A DNA stretch of 64,000 nucleotides, from positions 1 through 64,000 of the forward strand of contig JAKLKU010000009.1 in the NCBI GenBank assembly GCA_023150475.1. Reading direction: 5' to 3'. The notes beneath the pieces were generated by a model. That model ran no database searches. It had not been told where the DNA came from and saw only the letters and a list, made by a program, of their open reading frames with translations. Position 1 is the first letter of the stretch, and every line of letters starts with the position of its first letter. This document shows positions 7,836 through 17,621 of the stretch, piece after piece. This stretch comes from Planctomycetota bacterium (GTDB lineage: Bacteria; Planctomycetota; UBA1135; GCA-002686595). Both the position numbers and the translations under genes were made by a program.

Positions 7836-10800
7836 ATGCAAGGCGACGACTCGCACCTCGAACCGCACATGGACTCGGGTTCACCTGAAGCGCTGCTCGC
7901 GCATTCGTCGTTCGTGCACTCGCTCGCGTCGCGGCTCGTCTTCGACCGCGACGAGGCCGAGGACGTCGCGCAGGACGCGTGGGTGTCCTTCCTGCGGACT
8001 CGGCCGGACGCGTCGCGTCCGCTGCAGGGTTGGTTCCGTCGCGTGGTCCAGAACCACGCGCTCCAACGCCGGCGGGGCGCGGGTCGGCGCGGCGCACGGG
8101 AGCAGGCCGTCGCACGCCCCGAAGGACTGCCCTCGACCGAGGAGATCGTCGAGCGCGAGAACGCGCGGCGCGCCGTGATCGACGCGTTGGTCGCGCTGCG
8201 CGAACCGTACCGCACGACGATCCTGCTGCGGTTCTACGACGATCTGCCGCCGGCGAAGGTCGCCGAACGCCTCGGCGTGCCGCTCGAGACGGTGCGCACT
8301 CGACTGAAGCGCGGGCTCGCGCTCTTGCGCGAACGACTCGATTCGTCCGCCGGTGGGCGCGAACAGTGGACGTTCGCGCTGCTCCCGCTCGCGCTGCCTC
8401 GCGAAGGCGGCGCCGTCGTCGCCCGCGAACTCGCGCGCGGCGCGGAACGGGCCTGGCGCGCGAAACTCGCGGCGCTGCTCGGTGTCGTGTTGGTGGCGTT
8501 CTTCTTCGCTCGGTGGTGGTTCGGCGCCGACGCGGCCGTCGCGATGGCCGAGTTCACGCCGAACGAGGCGACCTCCGCCGTCGAACCGCTCGCCGAACAA
8601 GTTGCTGCACCGCCGTTCGAGCCCGAGCCCGCGCGCACGGCTTCCGTCGTCGCCGAACCAACCGAGACGTGGCACGTGACGGTCCTCGACGACGTCGCTC
8701 GCGCGCCGCTCGTCGGGCTGCCGGTCAGGGTGCGGATCGCAGGGCTCGAAGCGCTCGAGCGCGCGTCGGACGAGCGCGGCCGGATCGAACTCGCGGTGCC
8801 GTACGGGCGCTCGGTGGCGCTCGAGACGTCGGGTTCCCGCTTGGCGTTGGGTGGCAGGCTCGACGTCGCGGCGAGTCCGGCGAAACACGCCGACGAGCCG
8901 GCGCTCGACGCGACCGCCCTCGACGAGCGCGCAGCGGCGGCGCCGGTCGAACTGCGCAACCCGGGCGAGCCGCGAAGCATCGAGTGGCTCTTGCCCGCCG
9001 CGTCGTCGCTCGTCGGCCGCGTCGTCGACGCCGACGGGTTGCCGGCCGGAGGCGCGACGGTCTGGCTCTTCCACGGATTGCACCCGATCGTCGATTCGGG
9101 CGCCCCGGTGGATCCTGCCGCGTCGGTCGTCAGTGCGTCCGACGGCAGCTTCGAGTTCGCCGGACTGCCGCGCGAGTTCTCGGTCTTCGCGGAGCGCGGG
9201 GACGAAGTCACGCAGGCGGGGCTCGCCGCACAGCTCGAACGGCCCGGGCACGTCGACGCGATCGAACTGCGGCTCGCGCCGGCGTGGCGCGCGCGTGGTC
9301 GCGTCGTCGACCTGCGCGGCAATCCGCTCGGCGGAGCGCAACTCTCGGCCGCGAACCACGATCGCCGCGGTCGCGGGCGTTCGGCCGGCCATCCCGGCGT
9401 GAGCTATCGCGTGCTCGTCCGCCAGCGCACGACCTCCGACGCGGACGGTTCGTTCGCGTTCGAGCGACTCGCGCCCGCGCAGCACGAGTTGACCGCGGCC
9501 CTGGATCCGTACGTCGACGGGACGCTGCAACTCGTCGCCCCTGGCGACGACCTGCAGTTCGTCCTCGGCTCCGGCCGCGAACTCGCGATCTGGGTGATCG
9601 ACGCGGCCGGCGCGCCGCTGCGCGACGCGCGAGTGCGCGTGCTCGGGACGGCGCGCGATCCGCGCGTCGAAGCGGCGGTCGACGGCTCCGGCCACGCGTA
9701 CTTCTCGACCGACGGCGAGGAGGGTTTCTTCGTGCGCGCCGTCGCGCCGGGTTTCGCCGTGCGCTTCGAAGGTCCGTTCACGGCGGCGGGCGCCGTGCGC
9801 GAGCGCGTCACGCGGCTCGAACGCGCCGCGCCGATCCGAGGTCGCGTGCTCGACGCGGAGGGCCAGGCCGTCCCCGGCGCGGTCGTCGAAGCGCGGATGC
9901 CGAGCGAGCGTGTCGAGCACTTGCGCGAGCTCTGGGCACCGAAACTCGACGAGACGCTGATCGTCGCGCGCGTCACGACCGACGCGTCGGGAGAGTTCGT
10001 GCTCGACGGCACCGACGGACGCGAGTACGAGCTCGCCGCGTACCCGCCCGGCGCGACGTCGGCGCGCGCGCTCGCGCGGGCGAACGGCGGAGCGAGCGGC
10101 GTCGAGCTCGCGTTCGGCGCGCGCAGCAGCGACACGCTCACGTTCGTCGGGCGCGTCTTCGACAGCGAGTTCGGCGCGGCGATCGACTCGTTCCGTGTCG
10201 TGGCGCAACGCGCGGGCGAACAAGGCGAACGTGCGGTCGCCGCGCAGACGTTCACGAGCTCCGACGGAACGTTCGAGCTCTTCGCCGGGCGTCCGGGGCC
10301 ATGGTGGATCTGGGTGCGTGCGGAGGGTTTTGCTCCGTGGTTCCTCTCGACCCGCGACTACGAGCCCGGCGAGCCGCTCCTCGCCTGCGAACTGACCCGA
10401 GCGCTCGACGTCTCGATGCGCGTCGTCGACGCGCGCGGCGAGCCGGTGACCTCCGCCCGCGTGATCTGCAGCAGCCCCGACGGCCGGCCGCTGCCGACGA
10501 TGATCAGCTCGGGCTACTGGATGAACTCGGTGCCGGCCGACGCGCGCGGCACCGCGGAGTTCGTCGGTTTGCCTGCGCGGCCGTTCCACGTCGAAGTCCG
10601 CGTCCCGGAGTTCCGCGAGCTGTTCGCGTTCGACGTCGATCCCGCGACGGCGGCGGAGGGTGTCGTCGAGCTCCGCTTGCCCGTCGACGTGAGTTCGCCG
10701 CGCCGACCGCTCGAACTCGCGTTCGTCGCCGAGAGCGGGGCGCACGCGAACGACGATGCGCATGCCCCGTCCGGCGCGCCGTGGTCCGGCCGCGGCAGCG

Positions 10801-11129
10801 TGCGGGTGTTCGACGCCGCGGGCAAGGTGTCGGCGAGCTTCGCGGGCGAGTTCGGCCCGCAGGGGTTCCGGCAGGACAAGCCGTTCCAGTACTTCATCGT
10901 CAGCGTCGACGGCGGGACGACGACTTCGCACGTCTATCAGCGCATCGAACACGTCGACCCGGCGGGGCTTCGCGACGGTCCGGAGTCGCTCGCGGACGGG
11001 CGCCTGCGCGTCGGCCTGCCGCTCGACGCGGCGTGGCTCGAGTTCACGCCGGAGGGCGGCGAGCCACGACGCTTCGCACTCGATGTCGCGCGCGACGCTC
11101 GGCTCGTGCTGCGCCTCGAGACGCGCTGA
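7836..11129 (+). CDS. ECF sigma factor fused to a TM helix and carboxypeptidase-regulatory-like repeats
   Basis: This 1097-aa protein has three parts. Residues about 20-85 match sigma region 2 (DEAEDVAQDAWVSFLRTRPD, then GWFRRVVQNHA). Residues about 105-165 match region 4 (LREPYRTTILLRFYDDLPPA, ERLGVPLETVRTRLKRGLALL). A single hydrophobic helix at about 200-220 follows a basic stretch, placing the sigma part in the cytoplasm. The remaining 880 residues, outside the membrane, hold about seven modules of GRVVDxxGxPxxGAxV ... DGSFEFxGLP type, as in carboxypeptidase-regulatory/CnaB-like folds. The inferred role is a one-protein signal system that senses wall or exterior state and releases or activates the sigma domain. 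No separate anti-sigma gene is adjacent. The start could also be the ATG at 7869. A TACATT hexamer at 7779-7784 is a possible -10. Confidence 0.85.
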   Translation: MQGDDSHLEPHMDSGSPEALLAHSSFVHSLASRLVFDRDEAEDVAQDAWVSFLRTRPDASRPLQGWFRRVVQNHALQRRRGAGRRGAREQAVARPEGLPSTEEIVERENARRAVIDALVALREPYRTTILLRFYDDLPPAKVAERLGVPLETVRTRLKRGLALLRERLDSSAGGREQWTFALLPLALPREGGAVVARELARGAERAWRAKLAALLGVVLVAFFFARWWFGADAAVAMAEFTPNEATSAVEPLAEQVAAPPFEPEPARTASVVAEPTETWHVTVLDDVARAPLVGLPVRVRIAGLEALERASDERGRIELAVPYGRSVALETSGSRLALGGRLDVAASPAKHADEPALDATALDERAAAAPVELRNPGEPRSIEWLLPAASSLVGRVVDADGLPAGGATVWLFHGLHPIVDSGAPVDPAASVVSASDGSFEFAGLPREFSVFAERGDEVTQAGLAAQLERPGHVDAIELRLAPAWRARGRVVDLRGNPLGGAQLSAANHDRRGRGRSAGHPGVSYRVLVRQRTTSDADGSFAFERLAPAQHELTAALDPYVDGTLQLVAPGDDLQFVLGSGRELAIWVIDAAGAPLRDARVRVLGTARDPRVEAAVDGSGHAYFSTDGEEGFFVRAVAPGFAVRFEGPFTAAGAVRERVTRLERAAPIRGRVLDAEGQAVPGAVVEARMPSERVEHLRELWAPKLDETLIVARVTTDASGEFVLDGTDGREYELAAYPPGATSARALARANGGASGVELAFGARSSDTLTFVGRVFDSEFGAAIDSFRVVAQRAGEQGERAVAAQTFTSSDGTFELFAGRPGPWWIWVRAEGFAPWFLSTRDYEPGEPLLACELTRALDVSMRVVDARGEPVTSARVICSSPDGRPLPTMISSGYWMNSVPADARGTAEFVGLPARPFHVEVRVPEFRELFAFDVDPATAAEGVVELRLPVDVSSPRRPLELAFVAESGAHANDDAHAPSGAPWSGRGSVRVFDAAGKVSASFAGEFGPQGFRQDKPFQYFIVSVDGGTTTSHVYQRIEHVDPAGLRDGPESLADGRLRVGLPLDAAWLEFTPEGGEPRRFALDVARDARLVLRLETR

Positions 11130-11144
11130 ACGCGCGCGCTCTCG

Positions 11145-11723
11145 TCAAGGCCGCGCGTGCGCGCCGGCGAAGTAGTAGAGCAACGCGAGCGCGGTGAAGC
11201 CGTCGGCGATCTCGCCGCGACGCAACCGCTCGCGCACCGTGTGCGCCGCGCAGCGCTGCACCAGGATCTGCTCGCTGCGTTCGGGGCGCGCGCCGTCGTT
11301 CGGCGTGCAACCGAGCGCGACGAACGCGTGCGCGTAGTGGGGGCTGATGCCGTTGATCGGATAGAAGCCGGGCAGTCGCACGAGCTCGCGCGCGACGCAG
11401 CCCGCTTCTTCGGCGAGCTCGCGCGCGGCGGCGGCTTCCGGCGCCTCGCCCGGCGCGATGCGGCCTGCCGGGACTTCCCAATGCGACTTGCCGTGCACGT
11501 AGCGGTACTGCCAGAGCAGCGCGATGTCGCCGTTCTCGTACACCGGGACCACGACGACGGCGTCGTCGACTTCGAAGACGTGGTAGTCCTGCTCGTGGCC
11601 GTCGTGCAGTCGGATCCAGTCCTTGCGCAGCCCGCACCAACGCGAGTCGTAGATGCGCTCGCTCGCGAGCCGCTCGAACGGACGGAACGGCTCGGGCGAC
11701 GACCCTTCGGGCTCGGCACTCAT
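11145..11723 (-). CDS. NUDIX hydrolase, ADP-ribose pyrophosphatase-like
   Basis: This 192-aa protein contains a complete NUDIX box, GEAPEAAAARELAEEAG, preceded by SHWEVPAGRI as in ADP-ribose/ADP-sugar pyrophosphatases. NUDIX enzymes cleave nucleoside diphosphates linked to another group, using metal ions held by the REL..EE glutamates. The downstream FYPINGISPHYAHAFVAL resembles the substrate loop of ADP-ribose pyrophosphatases (FYxSPG...), though without the usual SPG. Start: ATG at 11723; a GTG three codons upstream (11732) is possible. It follows the pyruvate dehydrogenase E1 gene by 30 bases on the same strand, so the two are probably cotranscribed. Substrate is inferred. Confidence 0.85.
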   Translation of the reverse strand: MSAEPEGSSPEPFRPFERLASERIYDSRWCGLRKDWIRLHDGHEQDYHVFEVDDAVVVVPVYENGDIALLWQYRYVHGKSHWEVPAGRIAPGEAPEAAAARELAEEAGCVARELVRLPGFYPINGISPHYAHAFVALGCTPNDGARPERSEQILVQRCAAHTVRERLRRGEIADGFTALALLYYFAGAHARP

Positions 11724-11753
11724 CGCAGCCACGCGAGCGTCAGGGGCAGGAGC

Positions 11754-14690
11754 TCAGTGGCCGGCCTGCGGCCAGAGCGCGCGCCAGTCCCGCCGCGGCG
11801 GCGGCGTCCTGCCGGCGAGGCGTTCGACGAGCTCGCGCGGAATGCGCAGGTCCTCGAGCGCCGTTTCGGCGAGCGCTTGTCCACACGCCTCGACGATCGA
11901 AGCCGCGTCGAGGTGTTGGTACGCGTAGATTTGGTCGGGCCGGCCGCACTTCGAGAACTTGCGCACGGCGAGCGTGCGTTGTTTGACGCCGACGATCGAA
12001 CCGATGTTGTCGACGAGGCCCGCCTCGCCGTCGCAGACGGCGACGATCGGCACGCGTCGGCCGGCGAGCGAGACCACGTCGGCCGAGTCGGCCGTCGTCG
12101 CCGCGGACGGCGCGGCGTGGAGGTCGCCGTCGATGCCGAGCCCTTCCAGCAAGTGCCGATAGCCCGACTGTTCCCCGAGGATGCCGAGCAGGAGCTCCGG
12201 CGAAGTGATCACGATCACGTTCGCGAAGATGCCGCGCTCGAGCAACTGCTTCGACGCTTCGAGAGCTTCGGTCGCGGGCGAGCCCATCACGAAGAGCTGG
12301 ACGACGTTCTCACCGGGCTCGTAGCCCGCGTAGCCGCGCCAGTCGACCCAGTAGTAGGCGCCGGCGAGCGCGTCGGCGCGCAGGGCCTCGAGGAGCTCCA
12401 CGTCGGGCTTCGCAGGCAACGTCGCTTCGTCGACGGCACCGCCCCAGGCGGTCCCGGCGCTCGCCGTGGCCTGCGGCGCGAGCGGCGCGTTCGGCGCGAC
12501 GGCTTTCGACTTCGCGTGCGTGCGCACGTGCTCGAGCAAGAGCTTCTGCGGGATGCCGCGCGTCACGGCGCGGATCAACACGCCGCGGCGGCCTTCGTTG
12601 GTGTCCTCCATGTGGCGCTTGATCGCGTCCGCGAGGATCCAATCGACTTCGACCGCGAACAGCGGCTCCCACGTGATCAGGTTCGGGATCTGGATGTCGC
12701 TCTTCCACGAGTGCTGCGCACCTTCGGAGGAGAGCGTGACGCCGCTCGGCGTGCCCATCAGCACGAACTCGGCGCCCCAGTAGAGGTTGTAGTAGAGCTG
12801 GTCGAGCGCGCGTTTGATGAAGAAGTCGTACACGGTCATGATCGGGAAGAACGGCAGGCCCGTGTAGTGGGCCATCTTCCCGAACGCCGCGACCGCGCTC
12901 ATGCAGTTCGCTTCGGCGATCTCGAAGCGGATGTGACGCGTCCAGACTTCTTCCTGCGTGACGAGCTGCGGGTGGCGCGCGTCGACTTCGAGCTCCTCGT
13001 CGAGCGGCTCGGCGATGTCCGGCCCGTAGATGCGGCTGTCCATCGCGGGCGAGATGTTGGTCGACGTGCCGACGTCGGGCGAGAGCGTCAGCACGAAGTC
13101 CGCCGCGGTCTTCCAGCGTTGTTCTTCCTCGGAGAGCGCCTTCGCGCTGGTCGCCGTTTCCGGTCCACCTTCGTCGGCGGTGCCGATGCGCACGAGCTTC
13201 GCGGCGATCTGGCCCCACATCCACTGCGTGTGGGCGACCGGGAAGAGCGACAAGTCGATGCCGAGCGTGTCCGGGATGCCGCCGTCCTTGTCGATCGCGC
13301 GGCGGATCCAGTCGCGGTTCTCGGCGCGCAGGCGCACGTGCTCCTCGATGCCTTTGCGGAAGAGCTCCCGGCGTCCGGCGAGCCACCGGCCCTCGGCCGA
13401 GTCCTCGGGGAACAGCGCGAACGGATCGTCGAGTGAGAGGCCCGCTTTCGTCAGCAGAGCCTCGACTTCCTTCTTGTTGGGCAGCGCCGAGTGGTTGGAC
13501 GGGTTCGCTTCGCACTCGAGGTTCCAACCCTTGATCGTGTGCGCGATCACGAGCGTCGGTCGCGCGCGTTCGTTGCGCGCTTCGGTCAGTGCGTCGATCA
13601 GTGCGGCGAGATCGTGTCCGCCGACGTCGCGGAAGAGTCGCACGACGTCGTCGTCGCTCATGCGCGCGAACGCCTTCTCGGTCCGCGGCACTTTCTGGAT
13701 CGAGCGCCGGCGCATGTCGCTCGGATCACGCGCGAGCATCAACATCTGATACTCGTAGTCGCTGAGCGCGCCTTCGAAGAGCTCGCGCAACGCATCCCCG
13801 TCGGGTTCGGCGAACCAGCGCTTGCGGAAGCTGCCGTGGCGCACCTGGATCACGCGCCAGCCGTTGGCGGCCGCGGTGCGTTCGATGCGGTCGCAATCCG
13901 CGCCGCGGAGGCTCTTTTCGTTCGGGATGCGCGTGCCGTCGAGGTTCTGGCGGTTGTAGTCGACGATCCACGTCACGCGCGCGAGGTCGCGCTCCGCGAC
14001 GTCGGGCAGACACTCGAGGAGCGAGCCTTCGCGGAACTCCGAGTCGCCGATCAGCGACCAGAAGTGCGCGCTTTCCGGCACGCGCCAACGGTGGTCGGCC
14101 GCGTAGCGGTACGCCAACGCGAGGTACACCGACACCACGGGCGGGATGCCGACCGAACCGGACGGCAAGAAGTGGAAGGAGTCGGGATCGGTGCGGGCGT
14201 GATAGCTCTGGAAGACGTCGGGATCCTCCGCCGTCGCGAACTTCCGGAGGTTGTGCATCACGCGCTTCTGCTCCGCCGGCGTGAAGTAGGTGCCGTTCTC
14301 GCGCCGGAAGAGCTGCATCAAGTGGTGCAGCGAGTGATCGACCGGCGACGCGTGCGGCTTGCAGCACACGAAGTCCGCCGGCCGGCGCACGAAGAGGTGC
14401 AACGCCGCGAGCACGTGCATCGCGCTCGCGCACGATGCCGGGTGTCCGCCCACCTTGGGGTCGCCGGGCCGCTTGTCCTTGCGGGTGTTGGCGACATGGA
14501 TCATGTACTGGGTCTGCGCGAACGCACGAGCGGTGATGCGCTCGATCGCGACGAGGTCGGGCTGGCCGACGACGGCGGTCTTCATGAGCAGGGCGAGCTT
14601 GCTTTCTTCGCCGGGGGCGCCGGGTTCGATCGGCGGGCGTTGGAACGGAACGTCGCGGAAGGTCGTGTTTCCTTCGGGTTGCGTCGGCAT
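11754..14690 (-). CDS. aceE: Pyruvate dehydrogenase E1, homodimeric AceE-like
   Basis: This 978-aa protein is of the AceE/transketolase-fold type. It contains GGHPASCASAMHVLAALHLF, a thiamine-diphosphate motif (GDSEFREGS, then VDYNRQNLDG), GGHDLAALIDAL and LVIAHTIKGWNLE. All of these match homodimeric pyruvate dehydrogenase E1 in order. Later parts carry the pyrimidine-binding region (YTGLPFFPIMTVYDFF) and the transketolase C-terminal domain. The expected reaction is decarboxylation of pyruvate and acetyl transfer to a lipoyl E2. No E2 or E3 gene is in the window, so a related 2-oxoacid or ketose substrate cannot be excluded. The ATG at 14690 is used because the upstream frame is repeat-derived. 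A promoter lies about 85 bases upstream. Confidence 0.8.
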   Translation of the reverse strand: MPTQPEGNTTFRDVPFQRPPIEPGAPGEESKLALLMKTAVVGQPDLVAIERITARAFAQTQYMIHVANTRKDKRPGDPKVGGHPASCASAMHVLAALHLFVRRPADFVCCKPHASPVDHSLHHLMQLFRRENGTYFTPAEQKRVMHNLRKFATAEDPDVFQSYHARTDPDSFHFLPSGSVGIPPVVSVYLALAYRYAADHRWRVPESAHFWSLIGDSEFREGSLLECLPDVAERDLARVTWIVDYNRQNLDGTRIPNEKSLRGADCDRIERTAAANGWRVIQVRHGSFRKRWFAEPDGDALRELFEGALSDYEYQMLMLARDPSDMRRRSIQKVPRTEKAFARMSDDDVVRLFRDVGGHDLAALIDALTEARNERARPTLVIAHTIKGWNLECEANPSNHSALPNKKEVEALLTKAGLSLDDPFALFPEDSAEGRWLAGRRELFRKGIEEHVRLRAENRDWIRRAIDKDGGIPDTLGIDLSLFPVAHTQWMWGQIAAKLVRIGTADEGGPETATSAKALSEEEQRWKTAADFVLTLSPDVGTSTNISPAMDSRIYGPDIAEPLDEELEVDARHPQLVTQEEVWTRHIRFEIAEANCMSAVAAFGKMAHYTGLPFFPIMTVYDFFIKRALDQLYYNLYWGAEFVLMGTPSGVTLSSEGAQHSWKSDIQIPNLITWEPLFAVEVDWILADAIKRHMEDTNEGRRGVLIRAVTRGIPQKLLLEHVRTHAKSKAVAPNAPLAPQATASAGTAWGGAVDEATLPAKPDVELLEALRADALAGAYYWVDWRGYAGYEPGENVVQLFVMGSPATEALEASKQLLERGIFANVIVITSPELLLGILGEQSGYRHLLEGLGIDGDLHAAPSAATTADSADVVSLAGRRVPIVAVCDGEAGLVDNIGSIVGVKQRTLAVRKFSKCGRPDQIYAYQHLDAASIVEACGQALAETALEDLRIPRELVERLAGRTPPPRRDWRALWPQAGH

Positions 14691-14773
14691 GGCGTGGAAC
14701 GGGGGGAGTGCGGCGCGGAAAGCCCGCGGCGCGTTGCGGTTTGTGGGCCTCGACGGGCGCAACGCAGCCGAGC

Positions 14774-14801
14774 AACCTAACCCATTCACCCGCGCACGCA
14801 A
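14774..14801 (-). promoter_or_regulatory. Probable promoter of the aceE-NUDIX unit
   Basis: On the minus strand TTGCGT (14801-14796) and TAGGTT (14779-14774) are 16 bases apart. The start site would be near 14767, leaving a leader of roughly 75 bases before the aceE ATG at 14690. Confidence 0.5.
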
Positions 14802-14867
14802 GCTTTCGAGTTTGCTCCGCTGCGAGCGGCTCGCCCGCGTGCCGTTCGACCGTGCGCGGTCGACCTG

Positions 14868-14903
14868 AACGTGGCGAAACAGAACGTGGCCAAACAGAAC
14901 GTG
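14868..14903 (+). repeat. 15-bp tandem repeat in the aceE / kinase divergent gap
   Basis: Two near-identical 15-base units (AACGTGGCGAAACAG and AACGTGGCCAAACAG, 14868-14897) are followed by a partial third. They lie in the 374-base divergent gap 14691-15064, which holds no gene. The unit could bind a regulator shared by both divergent genes or may simply be a slippage product. Confidence 0.7.
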
Positions 14904-15064
14904 ACGGGCCTGATCGAAGCGGACCCGTGCGCCGCGCCCACGCCGCGACGCAGCCATAGCGGGCACGCGTGGCCGGTGTGCGGCGGCGGGGTTCGCGACT
15001 ACCATGGGCGGCCGAGGGGTCCGAAGGAGTCCAACGCTGCGCCGGGCGCAGGGAAGGGCAGACC

Positions 15065-17605
15065 ATGAATCCGTCGAGCGAATCCGGTCACCTCCTGGCG
15101 GAGATCGAGCGTCTCAAGGCGCGTGAACGCGAGTGGTTCGCCGTCGCCGAGGCGGCGATCGCGCGGGAGAAACGCGCGCTCGAGTTCGCGCGAGCCCTCG
15201 CGCAACTCTCGCGCAGTTCGACGCTCGAGGCCCAGGGGTTGCGCGCCGCGCTCCTCGAGTTGCTCCAACACGCCGGTCGAGCGCTCGGCGCGAGGCGCGT
15301 CGGCGTGTGGATCTTCGACGACACACGCCGGCACCTCGAGTGCCTGCAACTCGTCGACTTCGAGGCTGGACACGAGGAGGCGGGCCAGCGCATCGACGCG
15401 GAGACGTACCCCGCGTACTTCGCGGCGTTGGAGGAGGAGCGCGTGATCGCAGCGGGCGAGGCGCGCCGCGATCCGCGCACGCGGGAGCTCACCGCGAGTT
15501 ACCTCGAGCCGTTCGGGCTCGAAGCGTTGCTCGACGCGCCGGTGCGTGTGTTCGGTCGCGCCGCGGGGGTCGTTTGCCACGAGTTCACGCGCGAGCGGGA
15601 CTTCGGCACCGATCAGCAGACGTTCGCCGCGACGATCGCCGACTTCGTCGCGCTCGCGCTCGAGCGCCGTCAGCGGCGCGAGGCCGAGGACATCGCGACG
15701 GCGAGCGAGGCGAAGTACCGCCACTTGGTCGAGTCGTTGCCCGCCGTGATCTACTCGTTCGATCCGCGAGGTCGGGTGCTCGACTACGTCAGTCCGCAGA
15801 TCGAAGCGCTGACTGGCGTCGAACCGCAGAACTTCCTCGCGGCGGGTCGCCGGTGGTGGGACACGATCCAAGCGGACGACCGTGAAGCGGTGCGCGCGAA
15901 GATCGAAGCAGCGATCGCGCGCGGCATGCCGCTCTCGCTCGAATACCGCCTCGCGACGGCGACGGGCGCCGTGCGTTGGGTGCGCGATTCGTTCCGGATC
16001 GTGCGCAACGCGGAAGGCGCGCCGCTCGCGTTGCAGGGCATGCTCGAGGACGTCACCGAACTCAAGCTCGAAGCGGTCGCGCGCGCCGAGCACCAGCGGC
16101 GGTTCAAGAGTCTGCTCGATTCCGTGCAGGCGATCGCCGTCGTGCTGGATCGCCAGGGCCGCGTCACGTACGTCAACGACTTCTTCCTGGGGCTCGTGCA
16201 CCGCACCCGCGCCGACGTCGTCGGGCAGGACTGGTTCGATCTGCACTTGCCGCCCGAAGAACGCGAACGCGTGCGCGCGCTGTTCCTCGACGATCTCCGC
16301 CGCGGCGAAATCGTGCCGCGCTACGAGAACCACGTCGTCGCCGCGGATGGCGAGCGACGTCAGGTGCTCTGGAGCAACACGTTGCTGCGGGATTCGAACG
16401 GCGAGGTGGTCGGCACCGCGAGTCTCGGCGTCGACGTCACCGACAAGGTGCGCATCGAGGAAGAGCGGTTGCTCGCGCAGAAGAAGGAGAGCCTCGGCCG
16501 AATGGCCGCCGGCGTCGCGCACGACTTCAACAACCTCTTGACCGTGATCCTCGGCGGCCTCGAGTCCGCGTTGCTCGAGACGTCGGTCGCCGACCACGCT
16601 CGCGCGGACCTCGAACGGGCGCTGCTCGCCGCCTCGCGCGCGAAGGACCTGACCGGCTCGCTCCTCTCTTATGCGCGCAAGCGCACCTTGGTCGAACGCA
16701 CGTTCGAGATCGATCCGATGCTCCGCGAGAGCGTGCGGCTCCTGCGCTCGTTGGTGGGACCGACGGTCGACCTCCGGCTCGAACCCGACGCGGAGCATGC
16801 GAGCGTGCGCGCCGACCCCGCGCTGCTCGAGCAAGTGATCGTCAACCTCGGCGTCAACGCGCGCGACGCGGTCGGTGGGCACGGCACGGTGCGGATCTCG
16901 AGCGAGGTCGTGCTCGTCGACGGTCGCGCCGCGCGCGCGCCGACGAATCTCGAGCCCGGCCCGTACGTGCGCATCGCGGTGACCGACGACGGACCCGGAA
17001 TCCCGTCCGAGCTCGTCGCGCGGATCTTCGACCCGTTCTTCACGACCAAGGCCGAAGGCACCGGCGTCGGGCTCGGCCTCTCGTCGGCGCTCGGTTTCGT
17101 GCAGCAAGCGAAGGGCGACCTCGTCGTCGAAAGTGCGCCGGGTCGCGGCGCGACGTTCGCGATCTACCTGCCGCGCGTCGCCTCGTTGCCGGACGCGCTC
17201 GCGAGTCCCGCGCCGTCGTTCGTCTCGCCCGAAGGCGGCGAGCGCGTGCTGCTCGTCGAGGATCAAGAGCTCGTCCGGCACTTCGTCGCGGCGTCGCTCG
17301 CGAACTTCGGCTACGACGTCCGGAGCGCCGCGGACTTCGACGAAGCGCTCGGCATGGCGCTCTCGAACCCCGATGGGATCGACGTCGTCGTCACCGACCT
17401 CGACTTGCCGGGCGGCAGCGGCGTCGAGCTCGCACGCCGGCTGCAAGCGATCCTCTCGCACGCCGCGGTGCTCGTGATCTCGGGGTTCGGCGACGTCGCC
17501 GAGCGCGCAGCGGCGATCCCGGGCGTCTCGGTGTTGCCGAAGCCGTTCACGCCGGTGGAACTCGCGAGCCGCATCCGCGAACTCGTGACGCGACCGGAGA
17601 GCTGA
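15065..17605 (+). CDS. Cytoplasmic hybrid histidine kinase (GAF-PAS-PAS-HisKA-HATPase-REC)
   Basis: This 846-aa protein has no membrane segment. A short coiled-coil start leads into a GAF domain (about 50-210), two PAS domains (about 217-345 and 346-472), and the phosphorylated helix GRMAAGVAHDFNNLLTVILG with His486. The ATPase domain follows (NLGVNARDAVGG, VTDDGPGIP, GVGLGLSSALGFV). A C-terminal receiver domain (about 725-846) carries the phosphate-accepting Asp in VVVTDLDLPGGSG and the conserved Lys in LPKPFTP. The AHDFNN type often ends in a receiver that passes or drains phosphate. The signal is intracellular and unknown. No response regulator with an output domain is adjacent. The ATG at 15065 has a GAAGGG-like site upstream. 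A TACCAT at 15000-15005 may be the -10. Confidence 0.9.
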   Translation: MNPSSESGHLLAEIERLKAREREWFAVAEAAIAREKRALEFARALAQLSRSSTLEAQGLRAALLELLQHAGRALGARRVGVWIFDDTRRHLECLQLVDFEAGHEEAGQRIDAETYPAYFAALEEERVIAAGEARRDPRTRELTASYLEPFGLEALLDAPVRVFGRAAGVVCHEFTRERDFGTDQQTFAATIADFVALALERRQRREAEDIATASEAKYRHLVESLPAVIYSFDPRGRVLDYVSPQIEALTGVEPQNFLAAGRRWWDTIQADDREAVRAKIEAAIARGMPLSLEYRLATATGAVRWVRDSFRIVRNAEGAPLALQGMLEDVTELKLEAVARAEHQRRFKSLLDSVQAIAVVLDRQGRVTYVNDFFLGLVHRTRADVVGQDWFDLHLPPEERERVRALFLDDLRRGEIVPRYENHVVAADGERRQVLWSNTLLRDSNGEVVGTASLGVDVTDKVRIEEERLLAQKKESLGRMAAGVAHDFNNLLTVILGGLESALLETSVADHARADLERALLAASRAKDLTGSLLSYARKRTLVERTFEIDPMLRESVRLLRSLVGPTVDLRLEPDAEHASVRADPALLEQVIVNLGVNARDAVGGHGTVRISSEVVLVDGRAARAPTNLEPGPYVRIAVTDDGPGIPSELVARIFDPFFTTKAEGTGVGLGLSSALGFVQQAKGDLVVESAPGRGATFAIYLPRVASLPDALASPAPSFVSPEGGERVLLVEDQELVRHFVAASLANFGYDVRSAADFDEALGMALSNPDGIDVVVTDLDLPGGSGVELARRLQAILSHAAVLVISGFGDVAERAAAIPGVSVLPKPFTPVELASRIRELVTRPES

Positions 17606-17621
17606 ACGCGGCGTGCGTCAG

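Noticed and set aside
7881-10952. 1023-codon minus-strand frame opposite the sigma fusion
   Set aside because: Same cause: arginine/aspartate-rich shadow with no motif. The plus frame has recognised domains throughout.
11157-14780. Long plus-strand frames opposite the NUDIX and aceE genes
   Set aside because: Both minus-strand genes show complete enzyme motifs. The opposite frames are compositional shadows.
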